A stretch of DNA of 64,000 bases from Catellatospora bangladeshensis (GTDB taxonomy: Bacteria > Actinomycetota > Actinomycetes > Mycobacteriales > Micromonosporaceae), in contig NZ_BONF01000008.1 in assembly GCF_016862575.1 (NCBI RefSeq), positions 372,001-436,000 of the forward strand, read 5' to 3'. The notes under the pieces were generated by a model. That model ran no database searches. It was given only the letters and a program-made list of their open reading frames with translations, and was not told the DNA's origin. Shown piece after piece: positions 7,771-15,928 of the stretch. Position 1 is the first letter of the stretch. Each line of letters begins with the position of its first letter. A program made the translations under genes and the position numbers.

Positions 7771-8511
7771 GTGCACCCAGACCTGACGCTGCTCGATCGA
7801 CTGCTGCCCAAACGGCTCCGTGACCTCGGCCCGGAGGCGCTGAAGTTCGCCATCGTGGGCGGCGTCAACACCGTCGTCAACTTCGTGGTGCTCAATGCCC
7901 TCGTGCTGACGATCTTCCCCACCGGTCAGCTCAAGGCCAACGTGGTCGCCACCATCGTGGCGATGATCGCGTCCTACCTGATGAACCGGCACTGGACCTA
8001 CAAGGGCCGCTCCAGCCAGGCCATGGGCCGCGAGTTCCTGCTGTTCGTGCTGTTCAACGTCGCGGGCCTGGCCATCGAGCTGGCCATCATGGGCGCCACC
8101 AAGTACGCCCTCGGCCTGCACGGCCTGCTCGCCCTCAACGCGGCGAAGCTGCTGGGCCTGGTCCTCGGCACGATCTTCCGCTTCTACACGTACCGCACCT
8201 TCGTGTTCGCCCCCGCGAACGCGATCGCGGTGCCCGCGGGCGGCGTCGACGCCGACTTCGGCCCGGCGCACGTGCACGTGGACGACGTCGACGAGCTGGT
8301 CGACGCCGAGGCCGCCGCCAGCGCGCTGGCCGGCGTGCCGGTGCCCGCGCAGCTGCGCAGCGACGACTTCACCCGGCTTACCGCCCCGCTGGAGGCCGAG
8401 TTCGCCGCCGAGCGGGCCGAGGCCGAGCAGCTGGCCGCCCTGGACGCGGAGTTCACCGACCGGGAGCTCGCTCAGGAGCTCACGCAGGCGAAGCCGCGCC
8501 CAGAGCGGTAG
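7771..8511 (+). CDS. GtrA-family membrane protein with acidic C-terminal tail (second copy)
   Basis: This 246-residue paralogue of the preceding gene has the same four-helix core: FAIVGGVNTVVNFVVLNAL, the loop MNRHWTYKGRSSQ, and the closing FRFYTYRTFVF. After the last helix (about residue 148) it carries roughly 95 extra residues rich in Asp, Glu and Ala, predicted to be cytoplasmic and partly helical. The first copy lacks this tail, so it may mediate partner binding. The GtrA role in moving lipid-linked sugars is inferred from the family. It starts at GTG 7771 and converges on the PH-domain gene, with only 3 nt between the two stops. Confidence 0.88.
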   Translation: MHPDLTLLDRLLPKRLRDLGPEALKFAIVGGVNTVVNFVVLNALVLTIFPTGQLKANVVATIVAMIASYLMNRHWTYKGRSSQAMGREFLLFVLFNVAGLAIELAIMGATKYALGLHGLLALNAAKLLGLVLGTIFRFYTYRTFVFAPANAIAVPAGGVDADFGPAHVHVDDVDELVDAEAAASALAGVPVPAQLRSDDFTRLTAPLEAEFAAERAEAEQLAALDAEFTDRELAQELTQAKPRPER

Positions 8512-8514
8512 CCG

Positions 8515-9063
8515 TCACTGCTTCTCTTCGACCCGAGCGGTCTGCGCCGGCGGCGCGGACCGCTCGTTGTCGTTGTAGGAGTGCGCGTCGCGGTCGGCCT
8601 CGACCAGCTCGTACAGCGTGGTCTGCACCTTCTCCACGTGCGGGATGTCGTTGAGCACCGACTGGCCGCGCTCGCCGGCCGACTCGATGGTCAGCGTGCC
8701 GCAGCCGAGCATGCGCTCGATGAACTTCTGGTTCATCGAGTGGTCGTTGACCCGCGACAGCGGGATGTCGCGGCGGTCCCGCGAGAACACACCCGTCTGC
8801 AGCAGCACCCGCTCGTTGGTCAGCACGTAGTGCGTGGTGCGCCAGACCAGCCAGGGCCAGAACGACAGCCACCCCACGGCGATCAGCGCGAGCCCGGCCA
8901 CGATGTAGACCAGCACCTCGTTGTCGAGCATGATCAGTGCGGTCACCACCGCGGCCACCGCGAGCACCAGCACCGCCACCGGGCGGATCATGGCCTTCCA
9001 GTGGGGGTGCAGATCGAGCACCACGTGCTCGTCCGCCGTCAACACGTCCTCGGGGAACGCCAT
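8515..9063 (-). CDS. Membrane protein with bacterial PH domain (bPH2, YdbS-like)
   Basis: This 182-residue protein has two hydrophobic helices at about residues 25-75 (IRPVAVLVLAVAAVVTALI and YIVAGLALIAVGWLSFWPWL). A bacterial pleckstrin-like domain follows: THYVLTNERVLLQTGVFSRDRRDIPLSRVND, then GCGTLTIESAG. The domain is predicted to face the cytoplasm. The specific role is unknown. The start is ATG 9063 with a GAGGAGG ribosome site 6 nt upstream; the open frame extends to 9195 without support. Confidence 0.85.
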   Translation of the reverse strand: MAFPEDVLTADEHVVLDLHPHWKAMIRPVAVLVLAVAAVVTALIMLDNEVLVYIVAGLALIAVGWLSFWPWLVWRTTHYVLTNERVLLQTGVFSRDRRDIPLSRVNDHSMNQKFIERMLGCGTLTIESAGERGQSVLNDIPHVEKVQTTLYELVEADRDAHSYNDNERSAPPAQTARVEEKQ

Positions 9064-9189
9064 CCGTGCCTCCTCGTACTCGCCTGCGATCAAACCGCAC
9101 CATTGTCCGCGAGCAGGGTAGTTCCACGAGACGACCCCGGACCATCCGCCATCGGCCCCGCGTCGCCTATCGGTCTGTCCCACGCCGGA

Positions 9190-9264
9190 GATCATCCGAT
9201 TTGCCTGGCACCCGGGCGTATCTTGAGCGCGCTTTCACCCAAGTGCCAGGCAAGTCGCGCGATC
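9190..9264. repeat. Palindromic repeat, family B (copy B1)
   Basis: The 22-nt arms at 9190-9211 and 9243-9264 both begin or end with GATC and share TTGCCTGGCAC / GTGCCAGGCAA. The loop, including GGGCGTATCTTGA, is nearly identical to that of the copy at 24154-24228. Conservation of loop as well as arms shows both copies descend from one element rather than arising as independent hairpins. Confidence 0.9.
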
Positions 9265-9320
9265 TTCGCGGGGCTCGGCGGGGCGGCGACGCAGGCCCCG
9301 CGCGCGGGCGCGGTGGGTGG

Positions 9321-10115
9321 TCAGCGGAGGTGGATGATGTCGCCGGCGGCGACGGGGTGGTCGCCCGTGGCGGTGCGGACGACGAGCCGGCCGTCGGCGT
9401 CGACCGTGACGGCCTCACCGGTGAGGTCGGCGTCGCCGCCCGGCAGCAGGACCGACACCTGGCGGCCGAGGGTGGCGCAGATGCGCAGGTACGCGTCGCG
9501 CAGACCGCTCTTGTCCGGGTCTCCCCCGGCCTGCTCCCAGGCCGCGTAGTGCTCGCCCAGCCGCGCCAGCAGGGCGGCGGTCAGCCCGGTCCGGTCCGGC
9601 GCGGACGCCCCGGCGACCAGCAGCGAGGTCGCGGGCAGGCCGGTGGGGGTGAGCGGCAGCTCGTCGCCGGCCAGGGTGACGTTCAGGCCGATGCCGAGCA
9701 CGACGGCCCCGGGCTCGGGCACCTCGGCCAGCAGCCCGGCGCACTTGCGCCCGCCGAGCAGCAGGTCGTTGGGCCACTTGAGCTCGGGCTCCAGCCCGGT
9801 CTCACCGCGTACCGCCTCCGCCAGGGCGACGCCCGCCAGCAGCGGGAGCCAGCCCCACCGCGAGACGTCGACCGTGGGCCTGAGCAGCACCGACAGGGCG
9901 AGCCCGGCGCGCGGCGGGGACTGCCAGTCGCGGCCCAGCCGGCCCCGGCCCGCGGTCTGCGACTCGGCCGCCACGACCAGGCCCGCCGCCGCGCCGTCCC
10001 GCGCCGCGGCGGCCACGTCCGCATTGGTCGAGCCGGTCTCGTCGCGTACCTCGACCTGCCAGCCCGGCAGCGCCGCGAGCCGGTCCCGGTCCAGCGGGGG
10101 CCTGTTCGTCTCCAC
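9321..10115 (-). CDS. birA: Biotin-[acetyl-CoA-carboxylase] ligase, monofunctional
   Basis: This 264-residue enzyme activates biotin as biotinyl-AMP and attaches it to the lysine of biotin carrier proteins. The biotin/ATP loop GRGRLGRDW is at residues 56-64, KWPNDLLLGGRK is at 113-124, and a C-terminal SH3-like domain follows (about 215-264). There is no N-terminal helix-turn-helix, so it is not a repressor. Its obvious client is the acyl-CoA carboxylase alpha subunit at 22386-24146 (acceptor Lys552). The start GTG 10115 is preceded by a TAGTCT box 6 nt upstream, suggesting a leaderless transcript. Confidence 0.95.
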   Translation of the reverse strand: METNRPPLDRDRLAALPGWQVEVRDETGSTNADVAAAARDGAAAGLVVAAESQTAGRGRLGRDWQSPPRAGLALSVLLRPTVDVSRWGWLPLLAGVALAEAVRGETGLEPELKWPNDLLLGGRKCAGLLAEVPEPGAVVLGIGLNVTLAGDELPLTPTGLPATSLLVAGASAPDRTGLTAALLARLGEHYAAWEQAGGDPDKSGLRDAYLRICATLGRQVSVLLPGGDADLTGEAVTVDADGRLVVRTATGDHPVAAGDIIHLR

Positions 10116-10121
10116 GGCTGG

Positions 10122-10127
10122 AGACTA
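10122..10127 (-). promoter_or_regulatory. Leaderless -10 box for birA
   Basis: TAGTCT on the minus strand, 6 nt before GTG 10115. Confidence 0.45.
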
Positions 10128-10196
10128 TCGGCCGGGCGGCCCGGCGGGCGGCGAGACGGACACACCGACCCATCCAGTCGGAATGCTCACGGCGGG

Positions 10197-10241
10197 TCTT
10201 GTGCGGTTGGGTGTCGTTCCCGCAGCACGAAGTGCACAAGA
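10197..10241. repeat. Degenerate palindromic repeat, family A (copy A3)
   Basis: Arms TCTTGTGC (10197-10204) and GCACAAGA (10234-10241). The right part, from CAGCACGAAGTGCACAAG onward, is the exact reverse complement of the left part of the copy at 52217-52266. It lies 22 bp past the stop codon (10263) of the small membrane protein gene. Confidence 0.75.
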
Positions 10242-10262
10242 TCTCCGGCGGCGCGCCGAGGT

Positions 10263-10889
10263 TCAGCCGGCCTGGCGGGCGCGCAGCGGGGCGGCGTCGG
10301 TGTCCGGCTCGGACAGCGGGCCGAGCCAGTCCGGCAGGATGATCTCGGTGTCGCCGGGCTCCGCCGCCACCCGCCGTCCGCGCTGGATCGTCTCGACGCG
10401 GTGGTGGCGCACCGGCTCGTCCCGCTCCTCGGCGTGGCGCGCCGCGGGCCGCGGCTTGAGCGCGATCACCGGCGCGGCCAGCCTCTCCGCGTCACCCCGG
10501 CCGGCCATCGCGGCGGCCGGGCCTGCGGCTGTGTTCTCCGCCGCGGCCGAGCCCGTGGCTGAGCCCTTCGCCGCGGCTGAACCCTTCGCTGCGGCTGAAC
10601 CCCGCGCGAGGGCTGTGTTCTTCGTGGGCGCCGAGCCCGTTGCGGTGCGGGCCGCCCGTCCCGTACCCGGCGCGGGCCGAGAACGACCCGCCGAAGGGCT
10701 GGATGACGCCCCCGCCTCGGCGCCGACGCGAGCCCGTCCCGGACCGGGGCGCGGGCGCGACGGCGCGGCGGGCGACCCGCCACGCTTCGCCCGGCGGCCC
10801 TGGCTCCGTTCCCCCGACTGCCACGGCCGCACCACGGCGAGCACCGTAAAGCCACCCACCAGCAGCAACACCCCGAACAACGTCGTCAC
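10263..10889 (-). CDS. Small membrane-anchored protein with Ala/Lys-Gly-Ser repeats, unknown function
   Basis: This 208-residue protein is not assigned to a family. It begins with one hydrophobic helix (TLFGVLLLVGGFTVLAVVR, about residues 3-21). A basic, low-complexity cytoplasmic tail follows, with short repeats of the type AAAKGS in the middle (about residues 100-130), and a more ordered C-terminus containing GDTEIILPDWLGPL. The start GTG 10889 is chosen because it places the helix at the N-terminus. The frame upstream to 11012 crosses a palindromic repeat and is unlikely to be coding. No clear ribosome site is visible. Confidence 0.6.
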   Translation of the reverse strand: MTTLFGVLLLVGGFTVLAVVRPWQSGERSQGRRAKRGGSPAAPSRPRPGPGRARVGAEAGASSSPSAGRSRPAPGTGRAARTATGSAPTKNTALARGSAAAKGSAAAKGSATGSAAAENTAAGPAAAMAGRGDAERLAAPVIALKPRPAARHAEERDEPVRHHRVETIQRGRRVAAEPGDTEIILPDWLGPLSEPDTDAAPLRARQAG

Positions 10890-10952
10890 ATGAAATTCAA
10901 CGATTCGCCCGAACCGGACGAAACGTCGAGCCGCTCGGCCACCTCCCAGCGC

Positions 10953-11021
10953 CGATCTTGCACGAACTGTTGCCCATTCGCCCGACTTATGCGTGTCGCA
11001 CCCACAACCCATACAAGATCG
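10953..11021. repeat. Palindromic repeat, family A (copy A2)
   Basis: The left arm CGATCTTGCACGAACTGT (10953-10970) matches copy A1 at 17 of 18 positions. The right arm (11004-11021) has decayed but keeps CAAGATCG. The loop shares GCGTGTCG with A1. It sits in the divergent region between the small membrane protein gene and accD. Confidence 0.75.
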
Positions 11022-11093
11022 CCCGCAGAGAAGGGGTGGGGGTGGGGCGGGGTGGTGTGGTGTAGGTGACTGAACGGGGGTTCAGGGGGGATA

Positions 11094-11099
11094 TAGAGT
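11094..11099 (+). promoter_or_regulatory. Leaderless -10 box for the carboxylase beta gene
   Basis: TAGAGT within the AT-rich ATATAGAGT, 7 nt before GTG 11107. Confidence 0.5.
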
Positions 11100-11106
11100 C
11101 CGGGGC

Positions 11107-12705
11107 GTGACTACTACGGTGCCGGGGAAGAGTGGCCAGGTGAGTGGGCGGAGTACGGCGGGCAAGCTTGCCGACTTCGAGCGGCGGGTTGAGGAGGCTG
11201 TGCACGCGGGGTCGGCGCGGGCGGTCGAGAAGCAGCACGCGCGGGGGAAGAAGACCGCGCGGGAGCGGATCGGGATGCTGCTCGACGAGGGCTCGTTCGT
11301 GGAGCTGGACGAGCTGGCGCGGCACCGGTCGACGACGTTCGGGCAGGAGCGCAACCGGCCCTACGGCGACGGCGTGGTCACCGGGTACGGGACCGTGGAC
11401 GGGCGCCAGGTGTGCGTGTTCGCGCAGGACTTCACGGTGTTCGGCGGGTCGCTGGGCGAGGTGTTCGGCGAGAAGATCGTCAAGGTGATGGACCTGGCGA
11501 TGAAGATCGGGTGCCCGGTCATCGGGATCAACGACTCGGGCGGGGCGCGGATCCAGGAGGGTGTCGTCTCGCTGGGGCTGTACGGGGAGATCTTCTTCCG
11601 CAACGTGCGCGCCTCGGGGGTCATCCCGCAGATCTCGCTGGTCATGGGGCCGTGCGCGGGCGGGGCGGTGTACTCCCCCGCCGTCACCGACTTCACCGTG
11701 ATGGTCGATCAGACCTCGCACATGTTCATCACGGGACCGGACGTGATCAAGACGGTCACCGGGGAGGACGTGGGCTTCGAGGAGCTGGGCGGGGCGCGCA
11801 CGCACAACACGAAGAGCGGCAACGCGCACTACCTGGCGACCGACGAGCAGGACGCGGTCGACTACGTGAAGGCGCTGCTGTCGTACCTGCCGAGCAACAA
11901 CCTGGACGCGCCGCCCGCCTGGCCGGCCGCGGCGGACCTGGCGCTCGCCGGCGCCGACGAGGCGCTGGACACGCTGATCCCGGACTCGGCGAACCAGCCG
12001 TACGACATGCACGCGGTGCTGGAGGCGATCCTCGACGACGGCGAGTTCCTCGAGGTGCAGCCGCTGTACGCGCAGAACATCGTCACGGGGTTCGGGCGGG
12101 TCGAGGGCAAGCCGGTGGGCGTGGTCGCCAACCAGCCGATGCACTTCGCGGGCTGCCTGGACATCGCCGCGTCGGAGAAGGCGGCGCGCTTCGTGCGCAC
12201 CTGCGACGCGTTCAACATCCCGGTGCTGACGTTCGTGGACGTGCCCGGCTTCCTGCCCGGCACCAGCCAGGAGTGGGACGGCATCATCCGGCGCGGGGCG
12301 AAGCTCATCTACGCGTACGCCGAGGCCACCGTCCCGAAGATCACCGTGATCACGCGTAAGGCGTACGGCGGCGCGTACGACGTCATGGGGTCCAAGCACC
12401 TGGGCGCCGACCTCAACTTCGCGTGGCCGACGGCGCAGATCGCGGTGATGGGCGCGCAGGGCGCGGTCAACATCCTGCACCGCGCCGAGCTGGCCGCGGC
12501 CGACGACCCGGTGGCCCGGCGCGCCGAGCTGATCGACGAGTACGAGGACACCCTGTGCAACCCGTACGTCGCGGCCGAGCGCGGCTACGTGGACGCGGTG
12601 ATCCGGCCGTCGGCGACCCGCGCGCACATCGTCCGGGGCCTGCGCACGCTGGCCACCAAGCGGGAGACGCTGCCGCCGAAGAAGCACGGCAACATCCCGC
12701 TCTGA
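11107..12705 (+). CDS. accD: Acyl-CoA (propionyl-CoA) carboxylase beta subunit
   Basis: This 532-residue carboxyltransferase moves the carboxyl group from carboxybiotin to acetyl- or propionyl-CoA, giving malonyl- or methylmalonyl-CoA. Both crotonase-fold halves are complete. The N-half has [14 protein letters not shown] and [16 protein letters not shown]. The C-half has [25 protein letters not shown] and [15 protein letters not shown]. Length and these motifs match the PccB/AccD5 type, which usually prefers propionyl-CoA. The biotin-carrying alpha subunit is at 22386-24146 and the epsilon subunit at 13754-13951. The start GTG 11107 follows a TAGAGT box by 7 nt. Confidence 0.95.
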   Translation: MTTTVPGKSGQVSGRSTAGKLADFERRVEEAVHAGSARAVEKQHARGKKTARERIGMLLDEGSFVELDELARHRSTTFGQERNRPYGDGVVTGYGTVDGRQVCVFAQDFTVFGGSLGEVFGEKIVKVMDLAMKIGCPVIGINDSGGARIQEGVVSLGLYGEIFFRNVRASGVIPQISLVMGPCAGGAVYSPAVTDFTVMVDQTSHMFITGPDVIKTVTGEDVGFEELGGARTHNTKSGNAHYLATDEQDAVDYVKALLSYLPSNNLDAPPAWPAAADLALAGADEALDTLIPDSANQPYDMHAVLEAILDDGEFLEVQPLYAQNIVTGFGRVEGKPVGVVANQPMHFAGCLDIAASEKAARFVRTCDAFNIPVLTFVDVPGFLPGTSQEWDGIIRRGAKLIYAYAEATVPKITVITRKAYGGAYDVMGSKHLGADLNFAWPTAQIAVMGAQGAVNILHRAELAAADDPVARRAELIDEYEDTLCNPYVAAERGYVDAVIRPSATRAHIVRGLRTLATKRETLPPKKHGNIPL

Positions 12706-12786
12706 GCGGGACGCGCCTGAATCCGTTGAGTGACGGCCATGTGGCAGAACGTTCACGCTGAGCGATCGCTGTGCGACGATGGCGGG

Positions 12787-13749
12787 ATGACCGAACAGGA
12801 GCCCGCCGATCGCCGCCTGCCCGCGCGCCGGTACACGGTGCTGGTGGACGTGGGTTACCTGTACGCGGCCTCGGGCGAGCTGCTGCTCGGCACCTCCAAC
12901 CGGTCCGAGTTCAAAGTGGACGCCGAACACATGATTCACGCGCTGCTCGCGCAGGCGGCGCGCAGCTTCGGCGGCGACCTGCTCCGGCTGTACTGGTTCG
13001 ACGCCGCGCGGGACCGGGTGCCCACCATCGACCAGCGCGTCATCGCGCAGATGGCGCAGGTCAAGCTGCGGCTGGGCAACCTCAACCTGCGCGGGCAGCA
13101 GAAGGGCGTGGACGCGCAGATCCGCAGCGACCTGGAGACGCTGGCCCGGCATCGCGCGGTCACCGACGCGGTGCTGGTCGCCGGCGACGAGGACATGCTG
13201 TCGGCGGTCGAGGCGGCGCAGAGCTACGGCGTGCGCGTGCACCTGTGGGGCGTCGAGCCGCCGTACGGCACCAACCAGGCCGAGCGGCTGGTCTGGGAGA
13301 GCGACACGGTGCACACGCTGGACGCGGACTTCGTCCGGCCGTACTTCGCCGCCACCGGCCGGATCCGCACGCCCACCCCGGCCGAGGTGTTCTCCGGCCG
13401 CCCCGCGATCGCGCTGCCGGTGGCGCAGGTGTCGGCGCCGCCGGAGCCGCGCCCGGTGCCCGCGGCGCGCCGCGCCGGGCCGCAGCTGCCCGACCGCATC
13501 GACATCGTCGAGATCGGCGAGTACGTGGCCCAGAAGTGGATCCTCACCCGGGGCCGGGACAACATCGGCGACCTGCTGCCGGGTCCGCTGCTGCCCACGG
13601 TCATCGACAAGGAGCTGCTGGTGGAAGCGGAGAAGGAGCTGGGCATCTCGCTGCGCTCCTTCGAGAAGGCACGGCTGTGGGTCCGCGACGGCTTCTGGTC
13701 GCGGGTGTATCGAGAGTTCGGCCTGGCCAGGCCGGCCGGGGAGGGATGA
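12787..13749 (+). CDS. NYN-domain (PIN-like) protein, putative RNase
   Basis: This 320-residue protein has an N-terminal NYN domain, a metal-dependent nuclease fold related to PIN domains. The first catalytic Asp is in VLVDVGYLY (Asp21). A central acidic cluster is RVPTIDQR, and the third acidic site is VTDAVLVAGDEDMLSAVE (about residues 125-142). A Pro-rich linker (about 205-235) leads to a conserved C-terminal region of about 85 residues that I cannot assign. It sits between the carboxylase beta and epsilon genes, with only 4 nt to the epsilon start, which implies co-expression. The RNA target is unknown. Confidence 0.82.
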   Translation: MTEQEPADRRLPARRYTVLVDVGYLYAASGELLLGTSNRSEFKVDAEHMIHALLAQAARSFGGDLLRLYWFDAARDRVPTIDQRVIAQMAQVKLRLGNLNLRGQQKGVDAQIRSDLETLARHRAVTDAVLVAGDEDMLSAVEAAQSYGVRVHLWGVEPPYGTNQAERLVWESDTVHTLDADFVRPYFAATGRIRTPTPAEVFSGRPAIALPVAQVSAPPEPRPVPAARRAGPQLPDRIDIVEIGEYVAQKWILTRGRDNIGDLLPGPLLPTVIDKELLVEAEKELGISLRSFEKARLWVRDGFWSRVYREFGLARPAGEG

Positions 13750-13753
13750 GACG

Positions 13754-13951
13754 GTGTCGGAGCAGATGGTGATCCGGTTCGAGCGCGGCACGCCCACCGC
13801 TGAAGAGGTCGCGGCCCTGGTGGCGGTGCTGTCGACGCGTCCGGTCGCGACCGCCGCACCGGCGCCGGTTTCGGACTGGTGGCGCAGCGGCCTGCCGGCC
13901 GCGCCGGGCGCCGGCCCGGGGGCGTGGCGCGCCTCCGGCCTGCCCCGTTGA
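13754..13951 (+). CDS. Acyl-CoA carboxylase epsilon subunit
   Basis: This 65-residue protein carries the hallmarks of actinobacterial epsilon subunits. The N-terminal segment is RFERGTPTAEEVAALVAVL, a variable linker follows, and the C-terminal tail is WRASGLPR. Epsilon subunits stabilise the alpha-beta carboxylase complex and raise its activity. It starts at GTG 13754, 4 nt after the NYN gene, and belongs with the carboxylase beta gene upstream. Small proteins of this kind are often missed, but the GTPTAEE and WRASG signatures make the call firm. Confidence 0.92.
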   Translation: MSEQMVIRFERGTPTAEEVAALVAVLSTRPVATAAPAPVSDWWRSGLPAAPGAGPGAWRASGLPR

Positions 13952-14087
13952 GGGTGATGAATTCCGCCCGGTAGCCCGGTGGGCAAGGGTTGCCCGATTT
14001 CGGTAGTCTGCAAGCGCTGGAACGCCTTGGTCATTGACCGCGGCGACACCGATCGCGGACGAGAAACCCCTGGGGAGGGCGTGCGAG

Positions 14088-14648
14088 ATGGGTCTGCCCG
14101 AAGAGGACAGAGGGCCCGCCTGGCTGCGTGACTACGGTCGCGGCAGCGGGTACACCAAGTCTGATGCGATGACGGGGTACGACGAGGGTGCGCTCGCGGT
14201 CGACCTCGCCAGTCTCGTCGACTTCGCCGATGCGCTGGAGAAGGAGCACACGCTCGACTACCAGCCGCACGTCGACGTGGTCTTCAAGGACATGTCGGCC
14301 AAGCCTGCCGATCCGCAGGCGACCTTCGTCGAGCTGGTGCAGAGCATGTCGTGGCAGCGCGAGCTGCTCGTGCAGACCTCCGACGCGCTCGTCAAGCACG
14401 ACAAGGCGGTGCAGGCGTTCATCGCCGCCGCCCGCAACATCAGCAAGCAGTACGGCGAGGCCGACGCGCTCAGCTCGGCGCGGGCGCAGGACGTCAACCG
14501 CACCCTCGCCCCGACGCTGCCGGCGCAGACGGTGGTGGCGCCCGACGGCACGACCGGCGGGACGACCGGCGCGCCGTCCAGCACCATCCCGGTGGTGACG
14601 CCCACCGACGAAAGCGGCAACCCCGTCGACACCGGAGGGGACTACTGA
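14088..14648 (+). CDS. Helical protein of mycosin operon with YxxxD motif
   Basis: This 186-residue protein begins the three-gene mycosin operon. Residues of about 20-135 look like a long helical bundle. The end of the last helix carries YGEAD, which fits the YxxxD/E export signal of type VII (ESX) substrates. MSWQRE occurs before it, in the position where WxG-type turns sit. A Thr/Pro/Gly-rich tail follows. It is longer than WXG100 proteins and I recognise no named family. The start ATG 14088 has GGGAGGG about 9 nt upstream. Its stop overlaps the next start (TGATG), so translation is coupled. A role as secreted substrate or its partner is inference. Confidence 0.7.
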   Translation: MGLPEEDRGPAWLRDYGRGSGYTKSDAMTGYDEGALAVDLASLVDFADALEKEHTLDYQPHVDVVFKDMSAKPADPQATFVELVQSMSWQRELLVQTSDALVKHDKAVQAFIAAARNISKQYGEADALSSARAQDVNRTLAPTLPAQTVVAPDGTTGGTTGAPSSTIPVVTPTDESGNPVDTGGDY

Positions 14649-15928
14649 TGATCCCACGCGAGGACACCGGTTCCGCCGGCACGAACTGGTACGGCATGTC
14701 CATGCAGGACATGTGGGAGATGGTGGCGGGCCGCCAGCTGACGCCGCACTACACGCAGGCCTCCGGCTGGAAGCGCGCCGGCGAGCTGGCGTACCTGCAC
14801 AAGAGCCGGCTGGAGACGTACAAGGAGCGCCTGTCGCAGGCGTGGCCGCCGGAGAAGAGCGAGGCCGCCAAGGCGTACCTCGCCAAGCTGGACGAGCTGA
14901 TCCTGGCGGTCGAGGACGTGGCCAAGACCGCCACCCAGAACCACCAGTACTCCAGCGACATCCCCGCCGCGATCAGCGAGGCGCAGTGGAAGCTGAAGCC
15001 GATCCGCGAGGACTACAACCGGATCGACCAGGCCGTGCGCAACGGCGAGCCGGTGGCGCTGCCCAGCGGCATGACGCCGGAGAAGTACCTGCAGGGCAAG
15101 CTGAACGACGCCCGCCAGGTGATGTACGGCCTGTCCGCGGACCTGTCGCTGGTGCGCGTGAACATGGCCCCGCCGAAGCCGTACCTGCCGCCGGACAGCC
15201 GCCGGGTGGACAGCGGCGGCGACTACGGCAACAACGGTGGCGGCGGCGTGGTGCCGCCGTTCATCCCGCCGGTGGTCCCGATCGGTTCGCAGGCCGTGCC
15301 ACCGCCCAACGTCGGCACGGGCGTGCTCGCGCCGGTCCCGGTGGCGACCGGCCCGGACCTGACCGGGCTGGCACCGACCGTGCCCACCCCGACCACCACT
15401 CTGCCCGGCACGCCGCCCACCATCGGCACGCCGCCGACGATCGGCACGCCGCCGCCCACCGGCCTGATCGGCGCTCCGCCGCCTACCACGCCCACGGTGA
15501 CCGGCCTGCCGCCGGGCGGGCGTCCGGCGGGTCCCGTCATCGGCGCGCCGCCCACCGGCGGCGGGGCGGTGCCGCGCGGCGCCATGCCCGCGGGCGGTGT
15601 CATCGGCGGCGCTCCCGGTGCGGGCGCGGCCGGGCGCGGCGCGGGTGCGGGCGGCGTTCGCACCAACCCGGTCGGCGGCATGATCGGCGGCGGTGGCGGT
15701 GCGGCCGGACGCGGTGCGGGCGGCGTGGTCAGCGGCCGTGGCGGCCAGGCCGGCATGGGCCCGATGGGCGGCATGGGCGGGCGGCCGGGACAGCGCCGGG
15801 ACGGCGACGACCCCGACTTCGACCCGGACACCCAGTGGAGCGTCGACCAGGGCGTGGCCCCGGTGCTGGACGCGCCCGACACGCCGGGACCGGTCGATCC
15901 GGGTCCCGCGATCGGACTGACTCGATGA
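14648..15928 (+). CDS. PPE-like protein with Gly/Pro-rich tail, mycosin operon
   Basis: This 426-residue protein has an N-terminal helical domain (about residues 1-180) containing NWYGM near the start and YNRID (a YxxxD match) near residue 124. A very long low-complexity tail is rich in Pro, Thr and Gly, with tandem TPPTIGTPP units. It ends in an acidic segment. The domain plan, a helical export module plus a disordered tail, resembles PPE-type ESX substrates, but I see no PPE tripeptide. Both ends are translationally coupled: its ATG overlaps the stop upstream, and its stop overlaps the mycosin start. Confidence 0.7.
   Translation: MIPREDTGSAGTNWYGMSMQDMWEMVAGRQLTPHYTQASGWKRAGELAYLHKSRLETYKERLSQAWPPEKSEAAKAYLAKLDELILAVEDVAKTATQNHQYSSDIPAAISEAQWKLKPIREDYNRIDQAVRNGEPVALPSGMTPEKYLQGKLNDARQVMYGLSADLSLVRVNMAPPKPYLPPDSRRVDSGGDYGNNGGGGVVPPFIPPVVPIGSQAVPPPNVGTGVLAPVPVATGPDLTGLAPTVPTPTTTLPGTPPTIGTPPTIGTPPPTGLIGAPPPTTPTVTGLPPGGRPAGPVIGAPPTGGGAVPRGAMPAGGVIGGAPGAGAAGRGAGAGGVRTNPVGGMIGGGGGAAGRGAGGVVSGRGGQAGMGPMGGMGGRPGQRRDGDDPDFDPDTQWSVDQGVAPVLDAPDTPGPVDPGPAIGLTR

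Noticed and set aside
10987-14049. A very long open minus-strand frame opposite the carboxylase beta and NYN genes
   Set aside because: It is antisense to two well-supported genes; its composition (His, Arg, Val, Gln rich) is the usual mirror of GC-rich coding DNA.
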